Assembly: GCA_002069885.1 (NCBI GenBank)
Contig: MWCD01000002.1
Coordinates: forward strand, 96,097-160,096
Reading direction: 5' to 3'
DNA length: 64,000 nt
DNA from: a bacterium ADurb.Bin236
Lineage (GTDB): Bacteria; UBP15; UBA6099
Below the pieces are notes generated by a model that was not told the origin of the DNA, did no database searches, and worked only from the letters and a program-made list of their open reading frames with translations. The translations under genes and the position numbers were made by a program. Of this stretch, positions 55,407 to 62,662 are shown in pieces (the stretch's first letter is position 1; each line of letters starts with the position of its first letter).

Positions 55407-57803
55407 ATGCGGGTCCCTGTTGAATGGCTGAAAGAATATGTTGACTTCGACGAATCCACCGAGGAGATTGCCGAACTGCTGACGATGGCGGGCCTCGAAG
55501 TGGGAGAGATATCTCTTGAGAGGTTCGGTTTCGAGAATTCCTACGTGTGCGAGGTCGTCGCCTGCGAGCGCCATCCGGCGCGCGACGAGTTTTTTGTCCT
55601 GAAAGTCGCGGCGGACGGGATGGAACGCATCGTCCTGACCAATCTCCGCGCGTACTCTCCCGGAGAAATCCTTCCCATTGCTTTCGAGGGCTACACGTTC
55701 CCTGACGGCTCCAAGCTGGAGCCTATGAAGTTCGGCGGCGTGGAGTCGAACGCGAAAATAATGTCGGAATGGGACATCGAATATTCAGACAACAGGGAAG
55801 TAGTGTTGCCGCTGCCGGAGACGGCCAAACCGGGCGACCGCGTGCCGGACGCTCTCGGAATGACTCTTGAAGTTCTGGTGTTCGAGTTGCGCGCCAATAG
55901 GGGCGACTGCCTGTGCGTTCTGGGCGTGGCGACAGAGTTGGCCGCCGTACTGAACAGGCCGCTGAAGAAGAACGTGTTCGACATTTCTTTTGAAGAGAAG
56001 AAGCGGGATGTCGAATTCACGTTGGACATACGGGACGCCGAGCTTTGTTCCAGATACACGGGACGCCTGTTGCAGAATATCGTTATCACAGAATCCACGC
56101 CGCTGATGAAGCGCCGCCTGACCGCCTGCGGGATGCGGCCCATCAACTGCATAGTCGATGTCACCAACTATGTGATGCTCGAAGTCGGCCAGCCGCTTCA
56201 CGCGTTCGATCTGGACACGCTGGAGAACCGGGAGATAATCGTGCGCCGCGCCGCGGAGGGCGAATCGATAGTCACCATCGACGGGGCCGACCGCGCGCTC
56301 TCCACAGAGATGCTGGTCATCGCCGACAGCTCGCGCCCTGTGGCTGTGGCCGGGGTGATGGGCGGCCTTCAGACGGAAATCACGGACGCCACCAAGAACA
56401 TGCTCCTCGAATCGGCGTTCTTCAATCCCCGCTCGATACGAAGGACGGCTTCCGCCCTCGACATGAGGTCAGAAGCCTCCATGAGATTTGAAAAAACGAT
56501 ACCGCTCGACGATGTCGCGGCGGCCTCAAATTACGCGACATGGCTTATTTGGAAGAACGGCTGGGGCGCTCCTCTTTCCAGCATGATCGATTCGTTCCCC
56601 GCTCCTAAGAACCCTGTTTCCATATCCGTTTCCGGAGACAAAATCCGCTCTTTGACTTCCCCCGATTTGACGGACGAAGTGATCGTCGACGCGCTCAAAC
56701 GACTGAACTTCGGCGTGAAGTCCGAAGGCGGAGAGATAACCGCGACCGCGCCGTCCCGCCGCTCGGACATATCCATCTGGCAAGACCTCGCCGAAGAGGC
56801 CGCGCGGATATTCGGATATGAGCGAATCACTTCCGAACTGCCCACAGTGAAGATTCGCCGCGCGGTGATGATGCCCAATCTTTACGCCAATCGCAGGCTC
56901 CGAGAGCTTCTCTTCAGAGCCAACCTCTCGGAAGCCATCACCTTCAGCTTCACTCGAATGGAAGACCTGTCGAAGATATGGCCTGAAAACACCCCGGCAG
57001 CGGTTCCGATCAGGAATCCGCTCACCGAGGATCAGACGCATCTGCGGCCTTCCATCATTCCCAACATGCTCAATGTGGTCGCCCACAACAGAAGGAACAT
57101 CGGCGACGCGCCGATACAGTTGTTCGAGCTTGGCAGAATTTTCTTTAACCCGGCGCAGCCGAGCGAGAAGGATTCGCTTGTGATAGCGGTTTCAGGGCGT
57201 TCGCTGAGGACTCCCACAGAGTCTGACTATCCTCTTCCTCAGTCCTGTTTCTACACGCTCAAGGGAGTTGTCGAACAGTTCCTCGTCGGTGCGGCGGACC
57301 AGAAGATAGAATTCAAACCCGTCTCCGTCCCTGCGTTTCACCCGCATAGGTGCGCCGAAATTGTTTTCGGCGGACGCTCAATCGGCGTGATGGGAGAGAT
57401 TCATCCGGAAGTCTGCTCTAGGTTTGAGATAAGGGACGTCGTGGCTCTTGCCGAGATCGACCCAGAACACATCAAAACCCTACTGGACGCCACGCCGAGG
57501 TACAGCCGGATATCCCGGCACCCCGCTCTCCAGAGAGACCTTTCGATTATCGTCGATAGGGATGTTCCAGCAGAAACAATAGCAGAAATAATCAGGCGAA
57601 AGGGCGAAGACCTGCTCGAATCCGCGCGCGTTTTCGACGTGTTCACAGGCGCCCCGATCGACGGCGGAAAAAAGAGCGTGTCCTTCTCCCTGATTTTCAG
57701 GCACCCCGACCGAACGCTGACAGACGCGCTGGTGGCTCCGATAATAGAGAACGTTATAGAGGCGATAAAAATCGAACTCGGAGGCTCGCTAAGAGAGTCC
57801 TGA
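55407..57803 (+). CDS. pheT: phenylalanyl-tRNA synthetase beta subunit
   Basis: A 798-residue multi-domain subunit that edits Tyr-tRNA(Phe) and holds the tRNA. It begins MRVPVEWLKEYVDF, then a tRNA-binding OB (EMAP-like) domain whose usual Cys-Gly-Ala-Pro-Asn loop is degenerate (VLTNLRAYSPGE), the B3/B4 editing domain (TNYVMLEVGQPLHAFD, then VMGGLQTEITD), B5 and the catalytic-like domain (VPIRNPLTEDQTHLRPS), and a C-terminal anticodon-binding FDX domain (DRDVPAETIAEIIRR). Ribosome site AAAGGAG precedes the ATG. Confidence 0.97.
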   Translation: MRVPVEWLKEYVDFDESTEEIAELLTMAGLEVGEISLERFGFENSYVCEVVACERHPARDEFFVLKVAADGMERIVLTNLRAYSPGEILPIAFEGYTFPDGSKLEPMKFGGVESNAKIMSEWDIEYSDNREVVLPLPETAKPGDRVPDALGMTLEVLVFELRANRGDCLCVLGVATELAAVLNRPLKKNVFDISFEEKKRDVEFTLDIRDAELCSRYTGRLLQNIVITESTPLMKRRLTACGMRPINCIVDVTNYVMLEVGQPLHAFDLDTLENREIIVRRAAEGESIVTIDGADRALSTEMLVIADSSRPVAVAGVMGGLQTEITDATKNMLLESAFFNPRSIRRTASALDMRSEASMRFEKTIPLDDVAAASNYATWLIWKNGWGAPLSSMIDSFPAPKNPVSISVSGDKIRSLTSPDLTDEVIVDALKRLNFGVKSEGGEITATAPSRRSDISIWQDLAEEAARIFGYERITSELPTVKIRRAVMMPNLYANRRLRELLFRANLSEAITFSFTRMEDLSKIWPENTPAAVPIRNPLTEDQTHLRPSIIPNMLNVVAHNRRNIGDAPIQLFELGRIFFNPAQPSEKDSLVIAVSGRSLRTPTESDYPLPQSCFYTLKGVVEQFLVGAADQKIEFKPVSVPAFHPHRCAEIVFGGRSIGVMGEIHPEVCSRFEIRDVVALAEIDPEHIKTLLDATPRYSRISRHPALQRDLSIIVDRDVPAETIAEIIRRKGEDLLESARVFDVFTGAPIDGGKKSVSFSLIFRHPDRTLTDALVAPIIENVIEAIKIELGGSLRES

Positions 57804-57843
57804 TTTTTTCCGCGAGATGCGGCGCCGGAGGAAACGATACGCT

Positions 57844-58440
57844 ATGTCAAATGTGAAAATAAGGCCCGCGACTCCCGGCGACACTGATTTTTTTCTGTCC
57901 AACGTTTACTTTTCATCCCCGGAGTATCCGATAATCTTTGGGGGCCGCGCGGATGCCACTATGCGCGCCGTGTTCAAGCGCCCGCGAAATCTTTTCAGCC
58001 ACGAGTTCGCTCAAATCGCGCTTGTGGACAGGCGGCCTGCAGGTTTCACGCTTGCTTACGACTACGTTCAGAAGAAAAACCTTGCCGCCGCCACCGCCGC
58101 CATTATTGTGATGACCGCCGGGTTTGAACTGATAAAAAACGTCCCGTTCCTTGTGAAAAACGCAAATAATCTGGAGAGAGTCGAACCCGGCGGGTATTAC
58201 CTGAGCAATATCGTCGTGAGCGACAGTTTTCGCGGTCGCGGCGTCGGGGCGGCCCTCATGAAGAAACTCGAACAGGACGCGATAGCTCGCGGTTGCGAAA
58301 AAGTAGTTCTGGAAACCAACGCCGAAAACACCCGCGCGATTAGCTTTTATACCGGCCTTGGTTTCACAGTGGCAGACACGTTTTCGTTCGCGCTTGCGGG
58401 CGAAAAAAGAACTTACCGCCGTATGGCGAAATATGTATAA
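57844..58440 (+). CDS. GNAT-family N-acetyltransferase
   Basis: A 198-residue GNAT enzyme. The acetyl-CoA site is in SNIVVSDSFRGRGVGAALMKKLE (about 120-142), with the R/Q-x-x-G-x-G/A pattern, and NAENTRAISFYTGLGF gives the C-terminal signature. The N-terminal half is variable. Substrate unknown. An ATG at 57844 is preferred to an upstream in-frame codon at 57817. It follows pheT by about 40 bases and is convergent with the next gene. Confidence 0.82.
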   Translation: MSNVKIRPATPGDTDFFLSNVYFSSPEYPIIFGGRADATMRAVFKRPRNLFSHEFAQIALVDRRPAGFTLAYDYVQKKNLAAATAAIIVMTAGFELIKNVPFLVKNANNLERVEPGGYYLSNIVVSDSFRGRGVGAALMKKLEQDAIARGCEKVVLETNAENTRAISFYTGLGFTVADTFSFALAGEKRTYRRMAKYV

Positions 58441-58524
58441 GGCGAGTCGCTAATCAGGCGAAAAGTATCAATTAACTTGATTTCCACACTCAAAAATTGT
58501 GCCGGTAAAAATATGGTGTTCAGT

Positions 58525-59379
58525 CTAAAAAATTATTCTTTTTCCGCTTGAAATCATCTCTTCCAGTTCATCGTCTGAGATGGAGCCGATTCTTTTGTGA
58601 ATTCGGTTTATATAGTCGCTAAGCGACTCTCCTTCATTCAGATAGTCCTCATAAAAAAAATCGGTTATAGCCAGATACGCGGCGAACAACTTCCTGTCAG
58701 TCATCCAGCCGGAAAACGAAGCCTCGTTTCCTTTCCTATCTATAAAGATGGAGCGAGGAATGCCTTTGACATTGTATTTGTTTACAAGCGAGCCGGAATC
58801 GCGATCCACATCAACGCGTATCACCAAAGCTCTGTCTAAGAAATCAGCGTCAAAGTTCTCGATCGATCCCGTCATTTTTTTGCACCAACGGCACCAATCA
58901 GCTTCAAAGAAAAGAAACACCGGAACTCCTTTGCCGACGAACCGATCATAGTTGGTTTGAGGATCGTATGAAACGTCCCGCGTCATCTCCATTATCGCGT
59001 CCACCCAAGCGCCGTCGATTTCTTCAGTCAGTTCATCGAGCCTCTCGCGTTGCTTTTCATCCCGTTCATCCAGCAGATAATAAAGTTTTTCGTAAGCAAA
59101 AAAACCAGTTTCCGGATTGTAGATTTCTTTATAACGCGCGTTGGTTGTCAGTCTCGCCAGATATTCCCAAAGGTCGGGATCCTCTTCATCTTTATCCAAC
59201 ATATCATTCACACGCTCTAGCGCGTCTTCATAACGGCTGTCGTATATCATGTCATCAATTATTTTGCGATCCGCTCTTTCAAGGCAGGAACAAGCGCTTG
59301 GCGCGACGTAAAACAAAAGCCCCGAAAAGAATAGAATCAAATAAAGAGAGGCGCTTTTTTTACAATTTGCAACATTCAT
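58525..59379 (-). CDS. exported thioredoxin-like protein
   Basis: A 284-residue protein with a signal peptide (KKSASLYLILFFSGLLFYVAPSA, about 7-29). It is followed by a helical, TPR-like acidic region (about 35-125), then a thioredoxin domain with FFEADWCRWCKKM (catalytic CxxC about 163-166) and the cis-Pro in VKGIPRSIFID. A Cys-rich SACSC follows the signal, but the residues before it do not form a standard lipobox. It may reduce or oxidise disulfides in the envelope. No Shine-Dalgarno motif precedes the ATG. Confidence 0.75.
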   Translation of the reverse strand: MNVANCKKSASLYLILFFSGLLFYVAPSACSCLERADRKIIDDMIYDSRYEDALERVNDMLDKDEEDPDLWEYLARLTTNARYKEIYNPETGFFAYEKLYYLLDERDEKQRERLDELTEEIDGAWVDAIMEMTRDVSYDPQTNYDRFVGKGVPVFLFFEADWCRWCKKMTGSIENFDADFLDRALVIRVDVDRDSGSLVNKYNVKGIPRSIFIDRKGNEASFSGWMTDRKLFAAYLAITDFFYEDYLNEGESLSDYINRIHKRIGSISDDELEEMISSGKRIIF

Positions 59380-59398
59380 TGTGTGTTGTCAGGTCTCA

Positions 59399-59460
59399 AC
59401 ATGATCGAAGAATCGTTCATTTGAACCGCGCGCGCCAATGCTCGAATATCTCGATCATGT
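59399..59460 (-). promoter_or_regulatory. long-range inverted repeat in the leader of the thioredoxin-like gene
   Basis: ACATGATCGA (59399-59408) and TCGATCATGT (59451-59460) are perfect 10-bp inverted repeats 42 bases apart, with further small complementary stretches inside. They lie in the expected 98-base leader of the thioredoxin-like mRNA on the - strand and could fold into one long hairpin before the start codon. Confidence 0.55.
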
Positions 59461-59483
59461 CCCATTTCCGATTTTCTTTGCCG

Positions 59484-59512
59484 ATTATATACAATTGCGA
59501 GCTTAAGCGCAA
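59484..59512 (-). promoter_or_regulatory. candidate promoter of the thioredoxin-like gene
   Basis: On the - strand TTGCGC (59512-59507), a 17-base spacer and a perfect TATAAT (59489-59484). Confidence 0.5.
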
Positions 59513-59583
59513 AGCGCAGCAAGTTTTTTGAAAAGAACAAAATCAGCGAAAATTGAGTCTCGACATTTTTTGTTTTTTGGCGT

Positions 59584-59612
59584 TTGATTTTCCAGTCGAC
59601 ATGCTTTATAGT
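59584..59612 (+). promoter_or_regulatory. sigma-70 promoter of the GNAT-deacetylase fusion gene
   Basis: TTGATT (59584-59589), a 17-base spacer and TATAGT (59607-59612). Transcription from here would make a leader of about 155 bases before the ATG at 59775. Confidence 0.7.
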
Positions 59613-59774
59613 AGAATCAGCAGGGAGGGATACCGATGTCAGCCGGGCAAAGAAGTTCGTCCGGAGCCGGGTTCCATCCTGAATAAACAACATTCAAAAC
59701 ATTATTATTAAGCCGGGAAGCCCCGGACACCGACGCGGAAGGCAAATGCCTAGCCGTTGCTGCTGACAACATAG
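59613..59774 (+). ncRNA. structured mRNA leader, candidate riboswitch of unknown class
   Basis: The leader is closed by a perfect 7-bp helix, TCAGCAG (59617-59623) with CTGCTGA (59760-59766). Inside, CAGGGAGGGATACC (59621-59634, sharing some bases) can pair with 59669-59681, CCGGG/CCCGG (59713-59726) forms a tetraloop hairpin, and GGC/GCC (59741-59750) another. A motif GGAYACCGAYG followed by GGCAAA occurs twice (59628-59651 and 59725-59746); the two 11-base parts differ only by T/C changes. No Shine-Dalgarno lies before the start codon, and the 3' strand of the closing helix ends eight bases before it, where a ribosome would bind. I do not recognise a known riboswitch class. Confidence 0.5.
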
Positions 59775-61517
59775 ATGGGTGAGTCAAACTTGATATTTCC
59801 TTGTAAATTTCGCGACCGCTATGGCCGCAATGTTGAGATACGCCCATACAGGGAAGGCGACTTCGATCAGCTTTTGGACATGTACGACTGCTTCGAGCCT
59901 AAAGCCGAGGCGCAGGGGTTGCCGCCCGCTGAAAAAGTAGTGCGCGACAACTGGGTCAAAGGCATTCTCCAAGGCGACTGGCATGTAATAGTCTGGGTGG
60001 ACGATAAGCTCGCGGGCCAAGCCGCGTTTTTCGACATGGGCGGCGGGCGCGCCGAATGGGGCATATTTATTCATCAGGACTATCAGGCCGCAGGGATCGG
60101 GACCGTCCTGTCGAGTCTGGGTAGAGTGTGGGGGTCGGCGCTGGGGCTGACCGCCGCGTGGCTGGTCGTCGACACCTGCAACGAGCGCGCGATCAGTGTT
60201 TTTAGAAAATCCGGGTATCGCATCAAGGGCCGCATGGACATGGAAGTCGATATGGACAGCGCGCTCAACGCCGAACACGGACAGCTTATCAGGGGCGAGC
60301 TTGCGATCCCGGACTCCGCGTCGTTTGCTGCGATTGTGGATGAATTGCCGCTCTCTCGCCCGGCTGAGAGCAAGCCTTGCCTATTCATAAATTTCGACTT
60401 CGAACGCAGACAGGCTCCCAATCTGTTGGACTGCGCGTGCCCGATAGTCACTTATAGGTCTTCCCTCACTAAGAACAATTGTCAGAAAAGCGGTCTTCTG
60501 GATGAATCTTTTGCGGCGGTGATAGAAGCCCCTGTGGCGAATTTTGCGTCGGCGGCAGCATGGCATGACCGGAGGTATCTTGCGAATCTGCTGCTTGCGG
60601 GAGCGGGCGTGACCACCTATGCGATGTCCGAGCGACGCATCGGAGCGCCCGACGCTCCCGGCTTCGTCGATGTTCACAAACACGCGCTGCGAAGTCTCGG
60701 AGCGACTCTCTCCGCAGCCCGCCTTCTGGTCGAGACCCCCGCGAGAGTGGCTTTCAATCCGTGCGGCGGGCAGCACGAGGCGGCTCCCGACCGCGCATTC
60801 AGGCAGTGCTACATCAATGATTCGGCTCTGGCTGTTCAATATCTTACGGCGAAAGGGCTTCGAGTTCTCTATCTCGATCTCGACGCGCACCACGGAGAAA
60901 TCCTTCAGAAATCTTTTGAGAATAATCCCAACGCTCTGACATGCTCGTTTTATGAGGCGGGCATCCCTCCCGGAGCCACTGGCTCCGCGTCGGATATAGA
61001 GAGGTTTTTCGGAGACGGGCGGCCCGGAGGCCATGTTGATGTGCCTCTCCCCGCGAACACCAACGATGAGTTGTACAGATTGGCGTTCGAGAGCGTTGCT
61101 CCCGTGCTTGCCGGGAGGTTCAGGCCCGACATAGTGGTGGCGCAGATTTCTGCCGACACCATCGCCGCCGACAACACGTCGAAAATGTGCCTGACATGCG
61201 GCGGGTATTCAGAAATACTCGCGATGATACCGTCGCTAGCCCCAAAAGCGCTTTTCATCGGCGGAAACGCCGGTTCCCCGGACATAATAGCGCGGAGTTA
61301 TGCTCTCGCATGGTCTGCCCTGACGCGCGATTATTTCAATTCGATCAGCAGAGAAAACGGAGGCCCTCCCGTGCGGATGTGTCCGCCCGACCTCCTGAGC
61401 GGCGCTTTTATTAGCGAAGAGACTATTCCGTTGTCCCCGGAAATATTTTCCAGAAATTGCGATTGTGTCAAAGACGTGCTGTATTCGTTGCGTAAAAGCA
61501 ATCCAATGCTCAGGTGA
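59775..61517 (+). CDS. GNAT acetyltransferase - histone-deacetylase-fold fusion protein
   Basis: A 580-residue soluble fusion. Residues about 18-165 are a GNAT domain (IRPYREGDFDQLLDMY, HQDYQAAGIGTVLSSL for acetyl-CoA, CNERAISVFRKSGY). Residues about 205-570 are an HDAC/AcuC-type deacetylase: WHDRRYL (about 261), GGQHEAAPDRAFRQCYIND (about 331), zinc ligands in YLDLDAHHGE (about 365) and ADTIAADN (about 458), and the catalytic-Tyr loop CGGYSE (about 475). The first His of the HDAC His-His pair is Gln. In Bacillus AcuA (GNAT) and AcuC (deacetylase) are separate proteins of one operon that control acetyl-CoA synthetase by reversible lysine acetylation, so a single writer/eraser is the inference. 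A TTG at 59790 with GGGTGAG before it is an alternative start. Confidence 0.82.
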   Translation: MGESNLIFPCKFRDRYGRNVEIRPYREGDFDQLLDMYDCFEPKAEAQGLPPAEKVVRDNWVKGILQGDWHVIVWVDDKLAGQAAFFDMGGGRAEWGIFIHQDYQAAGIGTVLSSLGRVWGSALGLTAAWLVVDTCNERAISVFRKSGYRIKGRMDMEVDMDSALNAEHGQLIRGELAIPDSASFAAIVDELPLSRPAESKPCLFINFDFERRQAPNLLDCACPIVTYRSSLTKNNCQKSGLLDESFAAVIEAPVANFASAAAWHDRRYLANLLLAGAGVTTYAMSERRIGAPDAPGFVDVHKHALRSLGATLSAARLLVETPARVAFNPCGGQHEAAPDRAFRQCYINDSALAVQYLTAKGLRVLYLDLDAHHGEILQKSFENNPNALTCSFYEAGIPPGATGSASDIERFFGDGRPGGHVDVPLPANTNDELYRLAFESVAPVLAGRFRPDIVVAQISADTIAADNTSKMCLTCGGYSEILAMIPSLAPKALFIGGNAGSPDIIARSYALAWSALTRDYFNSISRENGGPPVRMCPPDLLSGAFISEETIPLSPEIFSRNCDCVKDVLYSLRKSNPMLR

Positions 61518-61610
61518 GCCGTTTTGTTTCTCCGCTGAGTTGTCGGAAACGCGCGCGAGATCGCGTTGTCGAAGCGAGTCTCCCTTCAGTTACCACCGAA
61601 TTCAATTCAT

Positions 61611-61638
61611 TTGAAATTATCTTCTCGGGTAGTATAAT
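61611..61638 (+). promoter_or_regulatory. near-consensus promoter not followed by a gene
   Basis: TTGAAA (61611-61616), a 16-base spacer and TATAAT (61633-61638). The -35 is overlapped by a TTCAA/TTGAA inverted repeat (61601-61615) that could be an operator. Nothing downstream on the + strand looks like a protein gene. Confidence 0.6.
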
Positions 61639-61644
61639 TACGCT

Positions 61645-61840
61645 GTTTCAAAATCAAGCCCCGCCCGCGCAAAGGGTTTATAAGCGCGTCGTAATTGAAT
61701 CCCAAAAGCGTCGTAATTGAAATGCGGGTTGGATAGGGGCAACTAGCGCGAGTTGGTTGACCGTCTGGCAAGTTCTGTGCTCTGAAATCGAGGGCGGCAA
61801 GGGCTTGCGCGCGCCGCCTCGTTACTTGGCGGGCTTTTTG
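61645..61840 (+). ncRNA. candidate small RNA
   Basis: A promoter at 61611-61638 and a terminator-like hairpin, CCGCC (61814-61818) with GGCGG (61828-61832) followed by GCTTTTTG, delimit about 190 bases on the + strand. The terminator would overlap the 3' end of the convergent 144-residue gene. No known RNA family is recognised. The whole interval 61518-61821 has no credible protein gene. Confidence 0.35.
61686..61721. repeat. two direct 14-bp repeats, GCGTCGTAATTGAA
   Basis: Exact copies at 61686-61699 and 61708-61721, 22 bases apart centre to centre, at the border between housekeeping DNA and the - strand accessory cluster. They could be a protein-binding site or a junction scar. Confidence 0.5.
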
Positions 61841-62256
61841 CTAGGGGGTTGTAGCGTGACCGGGTCGAGGTTGTAGTTGCGGGCAATAAGTAGTTCTAAT
61901 CGCCGGACGCGTGCTAAGAGAAGTTCGTCGCGCGCGGCTGGATCAGAGGCTTTATCGAGGTCGGACAGAAGATCGGAGTCGAGGGCGGATATCTCAGCCT
62001 CAATTGCATCGCGCCGGGCGGCGGCGGCGCGGGCGTTCGCGGCGCGCGGACCTTCTCCGATGACAAGGACGTCCGGATCGGCGGCGGAAGGCGAGATTGA
62101 AACATCGCCGACGCGAACGGGGATTTTACGGCCGTTTAGGGGGATTACGGCTTCCGGGGCGTCCGGGGAGTCGCCTGCGCGGACAACGAGGTCAGCGGGG
62201 AGTACACCTCCCTCGATAGGGGTGTTTGTCGGGCCGTTGTTGTCTTTATTTGTCAT
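61822..62256 (-). CDS. hypothetical protein of the accessory cluster
   Basis: A 144-residue protein with a very strong ribosome site (AAAGGAGAAGCGAC before the ATG). The N-terminal 60 residues include VIPLNGRKIPVRVGDV, possibly a small beta domain. The rest is an Ala/Arg/Glu-rich helix (AEISALDSDLLSDLDKASD) ending in a Pro/Lys tail. I recognise no family. Neighbours suggest a phage-like or accessory cassette. Confidence 0.65.
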   Translation of the reverse strand: MTNKDNNGPTNTPIEGGVLPADLVVRAGDSPDAPEAVIPLNGRKIPVRVGDVSISPSAADPDVLVIGEGPRAANARAAAARRDAIEAEISALDSDLLSDLDKASDPAARDELLLARVRRLELLIARNYNLDPVTLQPPSKKPAK

Positions 62257-62297
62257 GTCGCTTCTCCTTTAATGTGGGCGGGCCTGCGGCCCGGTGG

Positions 62298-62534
62298 TTA
62301 ATTGTTTGACTGTCGTATTAAAACTCCTTCAGCGATTGTTTCTCTCATAGGTTCCATGCGGTTTGCGACCTCTACCGATTGCGCGGGCTGCGGGACCCCG
62401 TAAACCGAAAGAGTATCGCCGTCTAGGATTTCGCATAGCCGTGGGCTGGAACATTCGCCTGCGGGCGTTCTGAGAGGGCAATAGTTGTTTGATTTGTTGC
62501 AAGTGTGGGGTGTGTCTGAGAAGTTTGTCTGCAT
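62298..62534 (-). CDS. small Cys-containing hypothetical protein
   Basis: A 78-residue product with five cysteines in the first half (TCNKSNNYCP, GECSSPRLCE). An ideal AAGGAG lies ten bases before the ATG on the - strand, the best reason to accept it. A palindromic repeat sits immediately upstream. No homologue is recognised. Confidence 0.55.
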   Translation of the reverse strand: MQTNFSDTPHTCNKSNNYCPLRTPAGECSSPRLCEILDGDTLSVYGVPQPAQSVEVANRMEPMRETIAEGVLIRQSNN

Positions 62535-62553
62535 AACCGTTGTCTCCTTGTCT

Positions 62554-62584
62554 CACGCACAAAACGAGTTTGTGCGTGCCACCC
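62554..62584. repeat. palindromic repeat, copy 1
   Basis: CACGCACAAA, a short AACGAG-type centre, then TTTGTGCGTG, followed by CCACCC. It lies about 20 bases upstream of the small Cys-containing gene on the - strand. Confidence 0.7.
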
Positions 62585-62616
62585 GTTACTTTTTTCAAGC
62601 TCTTTTCTCTCAATCT

Positions 62617-62650
62617 CGCGCACAAAGGAAAGAGCTTTGTGCGTGGCACA
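62617..62650. repeat. palindromic repeat, diverged copy 2
   Basis: CGCGCACAAA and TTTGTGCGTG flank a longer, different centre (GGAAAGAGC), then GGCACA. The centre also pairs with AAGCTCTTTT just before it (62598-62607), giving an alternative hairpin. It sits just past the stop of the glycosyltransferase-like gene. Confidence 0.55.
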
Positions 62651-62662
62651 CGCATCTAATTT

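Noticed and set aside
58525..59379. Lipoprotein assignment for the thioredoxin-like protein
   Set aside because: The Cys residues after the hydrophobic core are preceded by Pro-Ser-Ala or Ala-Cys-Ser, not by a standard Leu-x-x-Cys lipobox.
59613..59774. Assignment of the leader to the glycine, c-di-GMP, cobalamin, TPP or SAM riboswitch classes
   Set aside because: Fragments such as ACCGA and GGCAAA resemble parts of the glycine and c-di-GMP-I aptamers, but their other required consensus blocks are absent.
61514..61720. A 68-codon + strand frame after the fusion gene
   Set aside because: It crosses the promoter and the direct repeats, has no ribosome site and no family resemblance.
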